NCBI GenBank assembly: GCA_024529925.1
Contig: JAFEUB010001103.1
Location: 649,001 to 713,000, forward strand
Source of the DNA: Ophthalmolycus amberensis
Taxonomy: Eukaryota; Chordata; Actinopteri; Perciformes; Zoarcidae
Reading direction: 5' to 3'
DNA: 64,000 nucleotides
Position 1 is the stretch's first letter, and each line of letters opens with the position of its first letter. Under the pieces are notes generated by a model. That model did no database searches and had not been told where the DNA came from. It was given only the letters and a program-made list of their open reading frames with translations. The position numbers were made by a program, and so were the translations under genes. Shown here one piece after another: positions 48,661-61,460 of this stretch.

Positions 48661-50021
48661 GATATGTGAGCGCGTGAGATTTGGTGGGCCGGTGTCTCTT
48701 TTTTTTGTGTTTTTCTTTTCTCTTTTCATTCGGGGCATTTGTGTATGCGTCTATCGGCCCTTTCTGACAACACCCATCTTTTATGCTTATTTTACGGTGA
48801 ACACCATTCTATGTGTATCATAGGGGGGGTGAATAAAGTGCTACGCTAGGCCCATGAGTAAAGTGTTTCAGCCCAGCTGAAGGAAACCAGACGCGTGGCA
48901 TTTATCAGAAAAGACGAAAGTTTTGTCACAACAATTAGAGCTGCAAAATGAATGTTGTGTCACGCGCCACTGCTTGACTGCGGTCAGGCGTTTGAAGGCG
49001 CTTTGTTTTTGAGCCTTTTCTAAACCTTCTCCCAAGTCGTGGCAACTGTCACAGGGAGAGAGAGAGGCATGAATCTCAACCGCACACTTGTTGTGTGTTA
49101 ATGGTCTGTCACCTGACTGCACGTAGATGACTTCAATCGGTAACGATGGCTATTTGTAAAGTATATGTATGATTGACCGTTTAGCGAGGATATATTTCAT
49201 GTGTTGTATCTTGTATGGTTTGTCGAAAAAGTAATTCCCCGGGGAGTTAGACCTCTCATAAACAAACTGTTCTAAAACTCCAAGGACAAGAGCTCTTTGA
49301 CATTTGCCGTGTAAAATGCACTGTCGGCGATTTAGAGCCAGTCCAATGTATTAAACCATGAGCCGTTGTCACCCAAAGGGAGCAAGTCTCATAAAATTTC
49401 GGAAAAGTCATGAAGTTTCAAGCTGATAAAACGATGTTAAGTAAGTTTATTGACCTGTAAGAAGAACCCAAACGGTATTCGTCATCTGCAAAGAATCAAA
49501 TAAATCTTATTACGACGTATTCCTTTTCAACCCGACACTCATCTAATCCCCAGGTTGACAAATTGTTCTTAAGCCGCCTTCAACATCTTACTGTTTTCAA
49601 CCTAGTTAAGTCAAAACAGCCACATTCAATCAATTGTTTTTGTTTGTTTGTTTTTTAATATTAGATCAAATATTCTTCATGATTTTCATGTTCATTTATA
49701 GCTCTGGCAACCAAACAGCTACGATTCGCGGGTCAATAAACCTGTCAATCAATCGATCGGTTGCTTTGTGTTCGCTTGTGCCTGCGTGCGCCACGCTGAC
49801 CTGCTCTTGACAATGGGCTTTTGTCAAAAAAAAAAGAAGAAAAGAAATGGACATTTGAGTACTCTCGGAGACGTAAAGGTCAAGATGTGAGGTTCCCCGC
49901 TGAGGAGAACACGGTGGAACCAGGACGGCTCTCCGCACTCGCACACTGCGAGGCGATGACCTTCTCTCACTCGTCTCGTGTTTCGCCAAATCCCTTCTTT
50001 TGGCTTCTCATGAAACACAAC

Positions 50022-50023
<2 letters not shown>

Positions 50024-50066
<43 letters not shown>
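50024..50066. repeat. (GT)n microsatellite
   Basis: Pure GT repeat of 43 bp. Confidence 0.95.
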
Positions 50067-50067
<1 letters not shown>

Positions 50068-53000
50068 ATGGGCTGTTCGCTCACAATCAAATGAGCGTGG
50101 AGATGAAGGCAATTTGATGTAGTCATGCTTGGATGTGTGTCTGTGGTGCAAGGTTCAAATAGCTTATTTGAATTTGTAATCCCAACAAAAAACAAAAAAT
50201 TACAGCCTCAAAACCAGGTTTTTACAAACACCCTGCACTGCTTGGATCATGTAGACATGAGGCATGCTGTATATCTTTTCAAACAGCAGTATTGTTTTTG
50301 ACATACTGAGCAAAGGATTTCTCTCTCTCGTTTGTCACATCAGCTACAGCGTAATGCATGTGTGCCTGGCTTTGTTTTCTATTGTAGTTAAATTCAACAG
50401 TGAGAAAAGCCTCCAACGTCACTTTTGGGACGAAAAACATCTGCTAAATGGTCACAACTCGCTCTCAGAACCGTAGATGAACCAGGCTTTACCTGGTGTG
50501 TGTGTATGTGTGTGTGTGTTTGTGTGTGTGTTTGTGTGTGTGCGCGCGCTTTGGCAGTGCAGAAACCCTGGCTAACCCCCTCTGTGCTTCCCAATGTCCT
50601 GTCTCTGAAGAGCTATGACCATTAAGCAGCTGTTCGCGTCTAAAGCCACAGAAACAAATTTGAGAGAGAGCTGCGAGAATGCAAATGAGTCGCGGTATGC
50701 GCCAAAACTTCTCCTGGGGGTGGACACACTGTTAGGTCACAGAGCGGTACAGTACATGCGCTGGCACATGCAAATGTGCACTCGCGTCCACAGCCCGGTT
50801 AGACTCCCTATTACAAAGTGCAAGGATTCTCCTGAGTATCAAGTGATCTTGCTGTAACTACATTTCTCTTGGAATTGGAAAGCAGAGGCTTTAGAGTCCA
50901 ATACGTCTGATGGAGCAGACTCCGGGTGCATACTTCTACTGTAACTCCCCGTCTCCGGCGACACTTTCCTCTTTGTGTTACGTTGTTCTTGATGTAGTGC
51001 CTCTCTCTTACACTGTAATTGTTTGGTCTGTTAGGGTGCAGGCGTTGTTACAAAAGAAGGAGGGTGTCACGCTGTGCACCAAAACAAGGACATTGTTCTG
51101 AGGACACTTCAGATATTTTCACAAAGCGGCTCCATTGCGCCGCTCTCTGTGGTGCTGAAACTAGGCTCGAAAGTGAAGGGAGGACAGGGCGTTTAGAGGG
51201 AAGGGGGGTGGGGGTGGGGGGTGTTTTTTTATGTCAAGAACAGCAAGCAAAGCACACTCTGTGCTGATCTCCACGGGCTTGAGCGAGCCGTCTGCTAAAT
51301 GACAGTAAAAATGTCGGCAAACGACTCAGAATGCCCACACACACACAAATAAATAAAACAGGCCTCGCAGGTTCTGCTCCCTTCCACGCTTCTAGCTGAG
51401 CCGCGGTGATGTCCATCATTCCTCCGACGCTCCCCTCTTTTTCCCTGAGATGTGATTAGTGTACAGCAGAGTCAGCCTCTGGGTAATGAGAATACATGGT
51501 GAAGGGTATAAAGCAGTTGATGTTATTTGTTATTTTTTTTTCCTTTCTGTGCCTTAGTTTTATTTATACTTAGACTTCCAGCAGGCCGACACGAGTCATT
51601 CTTTGCCCTGTGGATGAGGGATTTTCTTTTCTTTTTTTTGTGTTGTATTTGTGAGCATGGATGACTTCTTTGTGTAAAGGTGTGTGTGTGTGTGTGTTTG
51701 TGTGCAGTGTACTCCTTGTGCTCCCACTCTAATAAGAGCTTAACCTTATTAATCACATTAGCGCTCTGAGGGTGGCTCTGGCGACACTCGAACATGCCCG
51801 CGCAGACACGCCGGCACACGCTCAGACATGCGCACACGGGCAGAAGGCACGTCAGTCTGTCATTAGTTAATAGCTCATTAGCACAAGGTGATTCATTATT
51901 CTGGTGGGGTGTGGGCATGACAAGGGGGGGGGGGGGTTGAAGGAAGAAGGAAAAGGACCATGAGGGAAAAGAGGGAGAGTTGGGGGGCGGGGCTCTTCTT
52001 GTAGAGAGGTTTCACCGCTATCGATTCTGGATTCTGAAGGCTACTGCAGGGGCCACTCATGCATGGGTGTGTGTAGTGCGCGTGTGTGTGCGCTGCTCAC
52101 CTCCTCCTGGAGGTGTTTTGCCGGGCTGTGTTTTTTCCCGTGTCTCGCGGGGATCAGCTGTAAAGGTTAACTAGTCTTTTCTTAAGCTTTCAGCCTCATG
52201 ACAAATGACCGTGTTCAACCCATGGGGGCACCTTATAGCACACCTTCTCTCTCCATACATTCCCCTCTCTCTCTCTCTCTCTCCCCCTCTCTCTCCCCTT
52301 CACCTGCTCTCCCTTGGTGTTTCACTTCAGGAGGCAGGTCGAAGGAGGAGAAGCAAGAGGAGGTAGCTGGATGGGAACAGGCAAGGGTAAAGGGCTGGGG
52401 GAGGAGAAAGAAGAACAAAAAACTGTCACTGAGGAATTGTGTGGCGGAGAGACATAGAAATATAAAACAACATGCCGCGAGTGTATAAATCAACAGCTTG
52501 CAACTCAAACTGCCCTGCCTGAGTTCTTGAAACCGGACATGAACCCTTAGAGTGTAGAAGTGAGATGAAGAAAGAGAGGGAGCGATTGAGTCAAACAGGC
52601 CGAATGAGCAGAGGTTTTATCTTCATCTCAGACACGATCCTTTTGTCCGTGCGACCTTTCCATGTGCTGTCTGTTCTTGTTCCTTTACCACATGCTTCTT
52701 CTCCTTACATCTCTGCCATGCAGCCTCATGCCCTCCATGCTAAAGGGTAGAACGGACCCTCCAGTGAGTGGAAGCTTCTGTGTATCCCACCTATATGCAC
52801 CTGATATATATATGGTTATACATGCCAGGTATAATGTTCCTGAATGGCACTGATAAATAACCAGCATGAGCAAGTGTTCACGTGTGTGTACATATATACG
52901 CAGGGGGGGGGGGGGGCATGCCAGCGTGTGTGCGTGATGGAGTATTACAAGGTGTTGTCAAGAAAGCAATTTGTTTCTGTCTCGGATGGTTTTTCTTTTT

Positions 53001-53187
53001 TTTCTTTTCTTTTTATCATGACAAATCGACACGAACCTCATCTAGAAATCCGGCGTCTCCTCCTGCGCTCCCGCTGATTCTTCCCCTGAGCCGCGCTCTC
53101 AACTTTAATATGATGAAGTCATAGCCGTAGAAACACCCCCCTCTCCCCACCCCTCTGCCGTAAATCGAGGCCCTCAACACCTGCGCG

Positions 53188-53192
<5 letters not shown>

Positions 53193-53225
<33 letters not shown>
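53193..53225. repeat. (GT)n microsatellite
   Basis: Pure GT repeat. Confidence 0.95.
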
Positions 53226-53228
<3 letters not shown>

Positions 53229-53975
53229 ACCGCCTACATTCGAGCGTCTGCGACTCGTTGAGGATGATGGATGGCTTCCGAGAATGTCACGTGAAGAGGT
53301 GGAAAATGAGGCCGACAGTGGCCCTCTGGAGGGGTGGCTCGTGGGTCGGCCTTCGCCGCGCTCCTCTCCTCCTCCTCCTCCTCCTCCTCTTACACAGTAC
53401 ACACCTGCTTTGTGTCAGCTGTAGGCTCAATGTTCTCTTTCGCTCTCGGATGGCGGCTTTTATTTCTCCGCATTCATGCGTTCCTCTCGTAACCTTCACT
53501 GCCCACACTCGTTTCACGACGAGTAAGATCGGAAAGAAATACAGTCTTGCCATTTAACCAGCCTCAATGTCCTTCCTCTTTAGCTGTATTGAGTTATCTG
53601 TAAATGTGCATGAACCGCTTTCATGGCGCGGGGCCGTCTAAACGCATAACGTCTGACTTAAGCGACGTGTCAAATGCATACTGAATGTTGATCAATGTGC
53701 TCAGCGATGTAGGTTTATGTTAATACTCCAGTATGCTGGTGAGCTAAAGATGACCTCCGCCCCGTTGGCTGAGACGTGACAAGACGTCTGCCCTCTGCTG
53801 GACACTGCGAGGAACCTCCACTCACCTGGTAACCTGACACCTGAGCTGGTGGCTGGAGCCTGTGAGGGGGACAGAGAGGCGGGAAAACACACCTTTTGTG
53901 TTTTCAGTGGCTCCGGTTCGTCCGTTGTCCTGATATCAGAGGACGGAATGATCGATCTCTAAGTGTAAAATCGTT

Positions 53976-54003
53976 CCCCCCCCCCCCCCCCCTTTTTTTT
54001 TTT
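53976..54003. repeat. C17-T11 homopolymer pair
   Basis: Seventeen C followed by eleven T. Confidence 0.9.
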
Positions 54004-54599
54004 CGTTTCATGGCGCGTGATGTTGACGTTTGGTTTCAGGGTGAGAGTTTTGCCACATCGTTTGACATTGTTCCTTTCCTATTTAGGGACATTGCGTAAG
54101 ATGCAGAGCGCGCCCATGTGAGATCTGACATATTACCGGCTTCATCGCCGCAGTGTCCTCTGCCCTTCCTCCTCCCCCCTCCCCCCTCTCCGCTCCACCG
54201 CCTTGTCTTTTCCTTCCTTTTACCCTCAACTCCTTCTTCCCTCTCCTTCCACCTCGCCTACATCCCTCCCCCGCTCACTGGCGTCCCCTACATCTCGTTT
54301 TTTTTCCTCCCTCTTTTTCCCCCTTCCCCTTTGATGTGCACGCTTTGTCACATTCCCATGATCCTGTCACTCTTTTCACTCTCCAGCGCTCGTGGGCTTC
54401 GTCGCCTCCTCCCGCCCCTCGTCGCAGCTTCCTCCTCCTCCTCCTCCTCTTTTTCCCTCTGTCTGCCACTACGCTCTCCCTCTTTCACTGTCTCACCCCT
54501 ATTTCCCTTTCCTCTCCCTCTCTCTCTCTTTCTCTCTCTCTCATTCCTTTTGGCTCCCGCTGTCATCCTTCCTCCCCCTCCATCTCGCTGGTGCGGCGC

Positions 54600-55408
54600 T
54601 GCTGGGAGAGAGAGAGAGGAGGATAGAGAGAGAGAGAGAGAGAGAGAGCGCGAGTGTGTGTGTGCGTTGAGTCTGCTCTCAGTCTCAGCTGTGGGCAGAT
54701 GGAGGATGGAGCCGCAGCCACATCTCTCCACATCTCTTCTGCTCTGCCTGCCACAGGCTGAAAGGCACTCTCTTTTTCACTCTCAGCGTCTCCTCATCCA
54801 TCCGTTCCCCTACGCCCGAGCTGGCCTTGATCTGTGACGGATTGCGCAAAGAAAAGGACTGAGGACTAAAAACAGGAGGGAGACACACACAAAAAAAAAC
54901 TGCAGTCTCAAGAAAAAAAAAGGGGGAAAGCAGTGCGGGGCTCATCTTTCCCTCCCCCCCCCCATCTCCCCCCCCCCCACCTCTGGTGTTTTGGTGTGTG
55001 GCGTCCGTCTCCGCAGCTACACGTGTGCAAGTGTGTCGATCCACACCGCGTGAGCGTGTCTCTCAGGCTCCTGCTCCATCTCTCGCTCTCTCGCTCTCCT
55101 CCCGCGCGGCGCTTCGGCACTCAGCTAAGCGGATTGTGCTTCAGTGAGAGCTCAGCGCACTAACAGACGGGGAGAGGGGAGAACGAAGGGCAACAAGAGT
55201 GAGGAAGAGCAAACGGACGAGGCGGAGGGTCGGCGGGCGGCGAGGACTTTTGAGACGAGAACAAGGAGTGAACGGAGGGGGGGGGGGGAGATCGTGAAAG
55301 ATTGAGAATCAAGAAACGAGGACTCTCAAGGGAGCGGAGAGGAGCGGAGTGTGGAGGAGAGGAGATAAGGGTAGAGGGTTAATCAGAGGCAGAGACAAGT
55401 ACGGAGCG
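54600..55408 (+). promoter_or_regulatory. Candidate internal promoter and 5' leader
   Basis: About 800 bp shift from pyrimidine-rich to purine-rich sequence, with clustered CpG around 55000-55260 (for example cgcgcggcgc near 55102 and cggcgggcggcg near 55230) and a GA-rich leader (gagcggagaggagcggag). It ends at the ATG exon at 55409. This composition is typical of a neuronal TATA-less promoter and 5' UTR. The start point is not identifiable. A GA tract (54606-54648) and a G run (55276-55288) lie inside. Confidence 0.4.
54606..54648. repeat. (GA)n tract in the candidate internal promoter
   Basis: GA repeat with GGAGGAT interruption, about 800 bp before the ATG at 55409. Confidence 0.93.
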
Positions 55409-55460
55409 ATGCATCACTCGGGCAACACAGGAAGAAGCAAGACCCTCTCCCATGAGACAG
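55409..55460 (+). CDS. tenm2: Candidate alternative first coding exon of tenm2
   Basis: An ATG with G at -3 opens 17 codons plus one base, reading MHHSGNTGRSKTLSHET, and ends GACAG before the strong donor gtaaga. An in-frame TGA lies upstream at 55295 with no ATG between, so this ATG is the natural start of its frame. The exon leaves in phase 1, matching every other tenm2 exon in the window. It would therefore splice in frame to the next tenm2 exon downstream and replace the residues encoded at 9335-24454 with 17 basic/polar residues. The peptide itself is not recognised. It could instead start an unrelated gene nested in the intron on the same strand. The phase match has a one-in-three chance of being accidental, so the leader composition and splice site carry most of the weight. 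Confidence 0.45.
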
Positions 55461-55591
55461 GTAAGACCCTCTTTGTCGCTAGTCAGATGGCGTTGTGCTC
55501 CACTCCCTCCAGTCAACAGTGCGAGGACAATAGAGCACCGCTGTAACTCGACCACAGCCAGTTCCCCGTGTGTCCTCTGCCGTGGACGGAG

Positions 55592-55615
55592 ACACACACA
55601 CACACACACACACAC
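55592..55615. repeat. (CA)n microsatellite
   Basis: Pure CA repeat shortly after the donor at 55461. Confidence 0.93.
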
Positions 55616-55874
55616 CCACTCTAAAAACCATCTTGAATTATTTCTAACCCATACATGTTGGATTTGAATGACTCACTGTGATGTAGGTTACAAGCACATA
55701 TGGAGGAGCGCGCACGTGTGCGTGTGCGTGTGTGTGTGTGTGTGTGTTTGAGAATGTGTGTGCACGGTGGAGCCGGCGATCAAACGGCATACATCTATAT
55801 AGAACTTGGCTTTGATGTGCGCTTGAAGTTATGATTGGCATCCGTGAATGCCAGTGCTGTATGTGCTGCCATTC

Positions 55875-55877
<3 letters not shown>

Positions 55878-55936
<59 letters not shown>
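55878..55936. repeat. (GT)n microsatellite
   Basis: Pure GT repeat of 59 bp. Confidence 0.95.
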
Positions 55937-55937
<1 letters not shown>

Positions 55938-57376
55938 TCCTGTGTGAGTTAATTTTTTTATTTCTGGGGTTGGTCATTGATTTGAAGTTGATGCGTATAC
56001 GTAAGTGCACCCTTGTGTGTTGACCCCTCCCCTCAAGCCTTCTGGTGAGCATGTTCCAGTTGATTGACAGGTAGCTGATGGCGAGAAACGGACGGGACAC
56101 GGGACGCCCCTGCTCCTCTCCAAATCCATGATTTATTCCTGCGCGTGTGGTCCTCAATATTTACAAGGTTACTTCGAGGTATTTGCCTTTCTAATCCAGC
56201 GCTGATGAATTGATTGGATATTTGGATGTGATTTCATTTGGAAATCAAAGCGGGGGGGGGGGGGTTACATTGTGTGTTTTGATGGAACAGCTTGACCTCA
56301 GAGAAGAAGGTAAAGTGCTTACTACGGTACTGTATCTCTCCACATCTGTGTGTGTGTGTGCGTCATATAATAGTTGTTTGATTGCTTTGTGGGTGTGAGG
56401 GGATTGCTAGCACTCGTCAAGCTAATCAAACAGTTCCCACAGACAATCACAACACGGCACACACCCCTCTCGGCAGCTCTGACACATCTGCCTCCTATCT
56501 GAACAAACATTATGAATTTACAAGCAGGCGTAACATGGGTTGTTTTTGTGTTTTTGTGGGCTTTTTTTGCTCGAATATAAAGGCAACATTGTCTAAGGAA
56601 ATACAGGCCTTTCACAAGCACACACACACACACAGGCTCCCTGAACCGCCCACACGCATATGCACCGACAAACACACACACACGCACACACACACACACA
56701 TCTGTTACACGGATCCGGCCCAGCGGTGGATAAATGTGCCTTTCTGATTGCTGCCACAGACAGGACGTGATTGGCATGGCAGACCAGGGAATTAGCCACG
56801 GTTTCCATGGTGACTAATTAGGAGGGTCCTGACTGGTGGGTTTATGAAGACGGATGACAGATCGGTGGTTCACTTCCTGCTCCGCCGAGCGGGCGGTCCC
56901 GGCGGCCAGCGGGACCCCCCCTGCCATCTGAGACAGACAGACAGACCCTCCGCGGGCCACCTCGCACGTGTTCAGCCGCCTCCAAACGCACAGATATGAA
57001 AAGACGACGCGGAATCAAGTGTGATCCCGAGCCAGCAGGCGCTTCTGAATCTTAAGGACTCATTTGCATGCCGTGCACTGCGACATTGGTTTGTTTTATG
57101 GGATGTGCACGTCTCACCGAGCACACACACAGTTACTGTAACTTGCACTTTGGCTTAAACCCTGATGGATTGATGGAAGCCTAGTATTTCCTAGCCTAGT
57201 AGTAGCTGTAGGCTGTGAACACTCCAGACGCATGCATATTTCGAGACTCATTCAGAAGACGACCCCTCTTATGTGACAACAAACAAGTCAGACACTCGCA
57301 CACACACCCGCCCGCGCTGCTCATGTAGCTATAGGGCATGCGAGAGAGAAATAGGTGTGATTTGGGTCCATCTGTG

Positions 57377-57379
<3 letters not shown>

Positions 57380-57424
<45 letters not shown>

Positions 57425-57430
57425 ACACAC
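57380..57430. repeat. (GA)n(CA)n microsatellite
   Basis: GA repeat of about 41 bp running into a short CA repeat. Confidence 0.95.
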
Positions 57431-57651
57431 AGACAGAGCTCCATCTGTGGACACCTGCCCTTCCTCCAGGCTACCGTCCCTGTTCTCTGGACCGCCAACA
57501 AGATCTGTGGTTGCACAGGTGCGCGCGTGTCCGCGTGTTCTCACAGATCCGGCGAACGGTCTGTGGGGTTTGTTTGGTTTTTTTTGGACACGTCTGAAGT
57601 CCCATTAAGGAGAATTTCACTGCGAGCATTTCGACATGCCATAGCAAGGAA

Positions 57652-57778
57652 AGCACAGGTGTAATTAATAACATTAACGACGGCTGCGTTCCACTAAGCC
57701 GTCCCAGATCTGGGGACTGCGGTGTTGTGCATGGTCGCTCGCCGGGATATCGTTAATGTTATTAGCTACACCTGTGCT
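57652..57778. repeat. Long imperfect hairpin (29-bp arms)
   Basis: The left arm 57652-57680 and right arm 57750-57778 are reverse complements at 27 of 29 positions (AGCACAGGTGTA then TAATAACATTAACGA in both). The 69-base centre contains a perfect 12-bp palindrome, CCCAGATCTGGG, at 57703-57714. No flanking duplication was seen. Confidence 0.75.
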
Positions 57779-58083
57779 CTTCCCCGCCATGACTTATTCA
57801 AATGTATGGCATGAAGAAAAAAGGTCTATCACACTGTATCATCTGTGGCTCTGAACTTAAGTCACGCTCAAGGGTGCACAAATAGGATTTATTTTTATTT
57901 TTTTACCTACAACCATTAAAATACCAAGTGATACCCACCGTACCGTGAATAATTGACACTCCTGGACACAAGCAATCCAGCTCAGAACACACTGTTGGAC
58001 ACCTTAAAACACACACTGGCAAAACATTGGTGATAACAAGAAGAGTGAACCTTCCATTGCATTTCATTCAGCTCTCTGCCCTG

Positions 58084-58084
<1 letters not shown>

Positions 58085-58119
<35 letters not shown>
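58085..58119. repeat. (CT)n microsatellite
   Basis: Pure CT repeat. Confidence 0.95.
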
Positions 58120-58122
<3 letters not shown>

Positions 58123-59702
58123 CAGTCACCAGCTCCACCTAATGGCCTCTGCAGGTACTGAGGCACACACTCACATTGACACACACACACACACACGCTT
58201 GGATTAAAATAGCTGGAGCGCGATACCATTTCACCGCGACGAGCGAGGTAGTTAAAAAGCCACTGAGGTAAAGGTTTTCTTTTGGTCTCCCTCCCTCCAC
58301 GCAGAGGGGAGGAGACGAGGACACGAAAAAACAGGAGAGGCGATTGGAAGAGGCAAAGAGTGGGAGAGAGAGAGAAAGAGAAAAAATAGGAAAGCAATTG
58401 AAGAAGACGTGCGTGTCACGGCTAAACAAATAAGCATGTGTGGGAACAGATGGTAATAAAGTTCTCTGTTACAAGACTAGTGGCTCATACGCACACACAC
58501 ACACACACACGCACAGCTTGATTATGCGGAGTATTGGGCCGTGAGTCATTAAGACTTTGCCTCAGTGAAGCCCGACTCGAAAGTAAGAAACGACAGTCAT
58601 CTACAAAGGCCAGTCACGAGCAGTCATCTCTCTCTCTGTCTCTCTCTCCCCTCCTTCCCTCTCTTTACTCCGTCCATCTGTCTCTGTCTGCTTCGCTCCC
58701 TCTCCCTCTTTGTTTCCACCTATTTTGGCCTCTTCATACCGACTCCTCTGTTCTCTCTCTGCACCCAAGGCTTTGCCACTTCTTCCTCCGCATCGCTTTC
58801 TCCATTTACCCCCCCCCCTCTCTCTCTCTCTCTCTTTCTCTATCTCTCTGTTCCCCTCCTGCTTTAGGTAAATGAGTTTTTCTCTTTTCCATCGAGTGTT
58901 CTTTAAGCATAAACGCGTGTGTGTTGATATATATATTTATATATGTGTATGCGTGCGGGCCGATGTGTGAGGGCGATGTGCCCTCAATCACAGTGAAAGC
59001 ATTTGTTTCCCTCTGCCAGTGGAGCTAGATTATGTATTTCACTCCTTTTCCTCGCATTGGGCTTTTTTTCTCCTTTTTTTTCTCCCTCCATCACACGTTT
59101 TGTCCTCCCCAGTCAAGGTCAGCTGGAAGATTGCTTTCATCCCCCCGTGTCCTCCCCCGACACGCCACGCTTTATTGTGTGCATGGCCGTCAGGGCCTGC
59201 GTGTTTTGTGTATAACACATGCGGTTTGATGGCTTTGTGCGCATGTTTGAAATCCGGACAAAAAAGAGGAGGCTGCGTTTTCCCTGTTGTCTCGTCCTCT
59301 CATCAGGTAAAGCACTTTGCATGTCGTTGACTTTGTGTCGCGCTGATGGAAGCCAGCTGCCAGTCGGCCTCAGTTTTTCTCGAGTCAGTTCTTGAAGAAA
59401 CATCGTTAAGATTAACACGACTGATATAAAAACGTTAGGAACTCAAACAGTTTTCTTTATTGAACCGACTTTTAAATAAAAGGTTTCAAAAAGGTTTCCC
59501 CGCCAATTTTATGGATGCATTTTCCTCTGTAAATATTTAATGCATTTATTGATTTCTAGAGTGTGTGTGTGTGTGTGTGTGTCTTTTATGGAGTTTTAAG
59601 GTGTTTTTTTTTGTATGGACGGTTGGAGGTATTCATTTTCACAGTGGTGATTTGGGTGAGTAAAGGGCTGGCAAGCTGACTGGTGTTCTCAGCATGCTTT
59701 TG

Positions 59703-59705
<3 letters not shown>

Positions 59706-59737
<32 letters not shown>
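59706..59737. repeat. (TG)n microsatellite
   Basis: Pure TG repeat. Confidence 0.95.
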
Positions 59738-59738
<1 letters not shown>

Positions 59739-61032
59739 CCTGATCAGTGAGCTGGCTGCTTTTATGCTTCGCTACCCTGGCTGCTCATCCATGTGCACCA
59801 TCTGCATGTGGCGCAGCCATGTGTGTCACCTATACCCCAACACATCCCACTCCTCCTCGCATCTCCAGCCGTCGCTCCGTCCACACCTGACGCCGTCTCC
59901 TCATTGTCCCAGCGTCTCCGTCTCTTGCTCCGCTCTCACTCTAAACGCTCATTTGTGAAGAGAAGAAGAAAAACAATAGCTGCCATCACGGTTGATTTAA
60001 ATCCTTTCGCTTGCTTTGCGCTGCATATTAATAAAGAAGAGGAATATTTGCACATAGCTATTCGTCATCTTCATTCACCTTTTAATTCTCCTGTAAGCAG
60101 GAAAGCGTCGTCTCGTCTTTCAAAGCAACTGTGTGGGATGTGGTGATACCCCCCTGTTTCTTTTAAGCTGTGCAACGCTAACACTCCAAGTGATCAATCC
60201 GTGCCAGAGCTAACTATGTGACAGATGAAAGTGTCACAATTACAGTCATGCCGAAGTGACAAATTGATCCGGGCATTTCTGCTGGAAAGGGTTTTCTGTC
60301 TTAGAAGTACCATTGTTCATCTACACGGCCTCATTATACCTTCTGGGGTAGCAGAAACAGCGGTGACTCAATGAGTCATCACGCCATTGTTTGTAGACTC
60401 GAAACCCGACTAACCGTTCTCCATTCCATTCTTCATCTTATCTAATGTTCCCCATTTCTCTGCTATCTCTCCGCTGCTGCTATACCTCCACGTCCACGTC
60501 TCCCTCTCAGCACCTCCCTTCATATTTAATATCCTTCTCCCCAAAGCACTGACTCCAGCTTCCTGAACTCTTCACCCCTTTCTTTTGTTCTCTCTCCTGC
60601 ATCTCTTCCTCCTTTCTCCCAAACACTCTCCTCAGATCTTGTGCTATTAGTATAAAGAAAAAAGGGAGGAGAGACTACCTTTTCTCTCCGGGCCAGAATG
60701 TGAGTCACTCCACCACGACAACTGCTGGCCGCATCCACCGGCGCTTGTCACGTTGCTACAGACGTGAAGCCGATTTCAAGGGACGGGGTGACGACAGTGG
60801 CTCGCGCGTTGAGAGGGTTGCATCCGACAGTTTCAGAGAGCGGTGCCTCCGCAGACAGGTAGTTTGGCTGTGCTGCGTCTGAAGCAAAAGTAGGTCAAAT
60901 ATAGCATTGTTTTACCAGCGCAGAGAGGGAGGTGTTTTTACAAAGCATTAGTGGAAATGAGGCTATACTCTTGTAAGTGGAGGAGCTCATGCAGTTCTGT
61001 CTCTGCCTGTATTGTGGCAGGGTACGCCTCAT

Positions 61033-61460
61033 AGCAGTGGTTCCCAAGCAGGGGTATTACTCTGCAGCTGTCAGGAGATGCCTGAAAAAGAAAGTGCGGT
61101 ATCGCTATTTATTTTTGAAAAAGAAGAAGATATATTTAATAGAATATATGTATTGCTTAAAAAGAAATATCCACTATTTAGTCAGCTGTAGCACAGGACT
61201 GTTGGTTGGTTTGTTTCTTGCGACACAAGAAACTAGTTAGCAAGCATGCAGAGAGGGCAGTTCACTAAAAGTGATGAATAAACTGCAATTACCTAATAGT
61301 AATGATGAATAGTGAAATAGCTATCTTAAAGTAATGATAAAAAGATAGATAGCTAGCTTAAGTAATGGATAAAGGGTTAAATATATAGTTTAGTAAATTA
61401 ATAGATGGTGAAATATCTAACTTAAAGTAATGATAAATAGTAAACTAGCTAGTACAGTAT
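61033..61460. repeat. hAT-like end plus degenerate AT-rich tandem repeat
   Basis: CAGTGGTTCCCAAGCAGGGG at 61036 is a typical hAT-type terminus. From about 61270 the sequence repeats a loose unit with GTAATGATAAA, GTGAAATA and AGCTAGCTTA words, and stop-rich frames. No matching right terminus was found, so the element is truncated or decayed. Confidence 0.45.

Noticed and set aside
48039..48677. 212-codon plus-strand frame with a good Kozak ATG at 48551
   Set aside because: No domain is recognisable, the end is a CTC/CAT repeat translation, and there is no clear splice structure.
52331..52386. Exon-like stretch between ttcacttcag and gtaaag
   Set aside because: Length is not a multiple of three and would break the phase-1 chain; the sequence is low-complexity GA-rich.
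54118..54837. 239-codon plus-strand frame rich in Pro, Ser, Leu and Phe
   Set aside because: It is a by-product of a pyrimidine-rich stretch before the candidate internal promoter and ends in GA-repeat translation.
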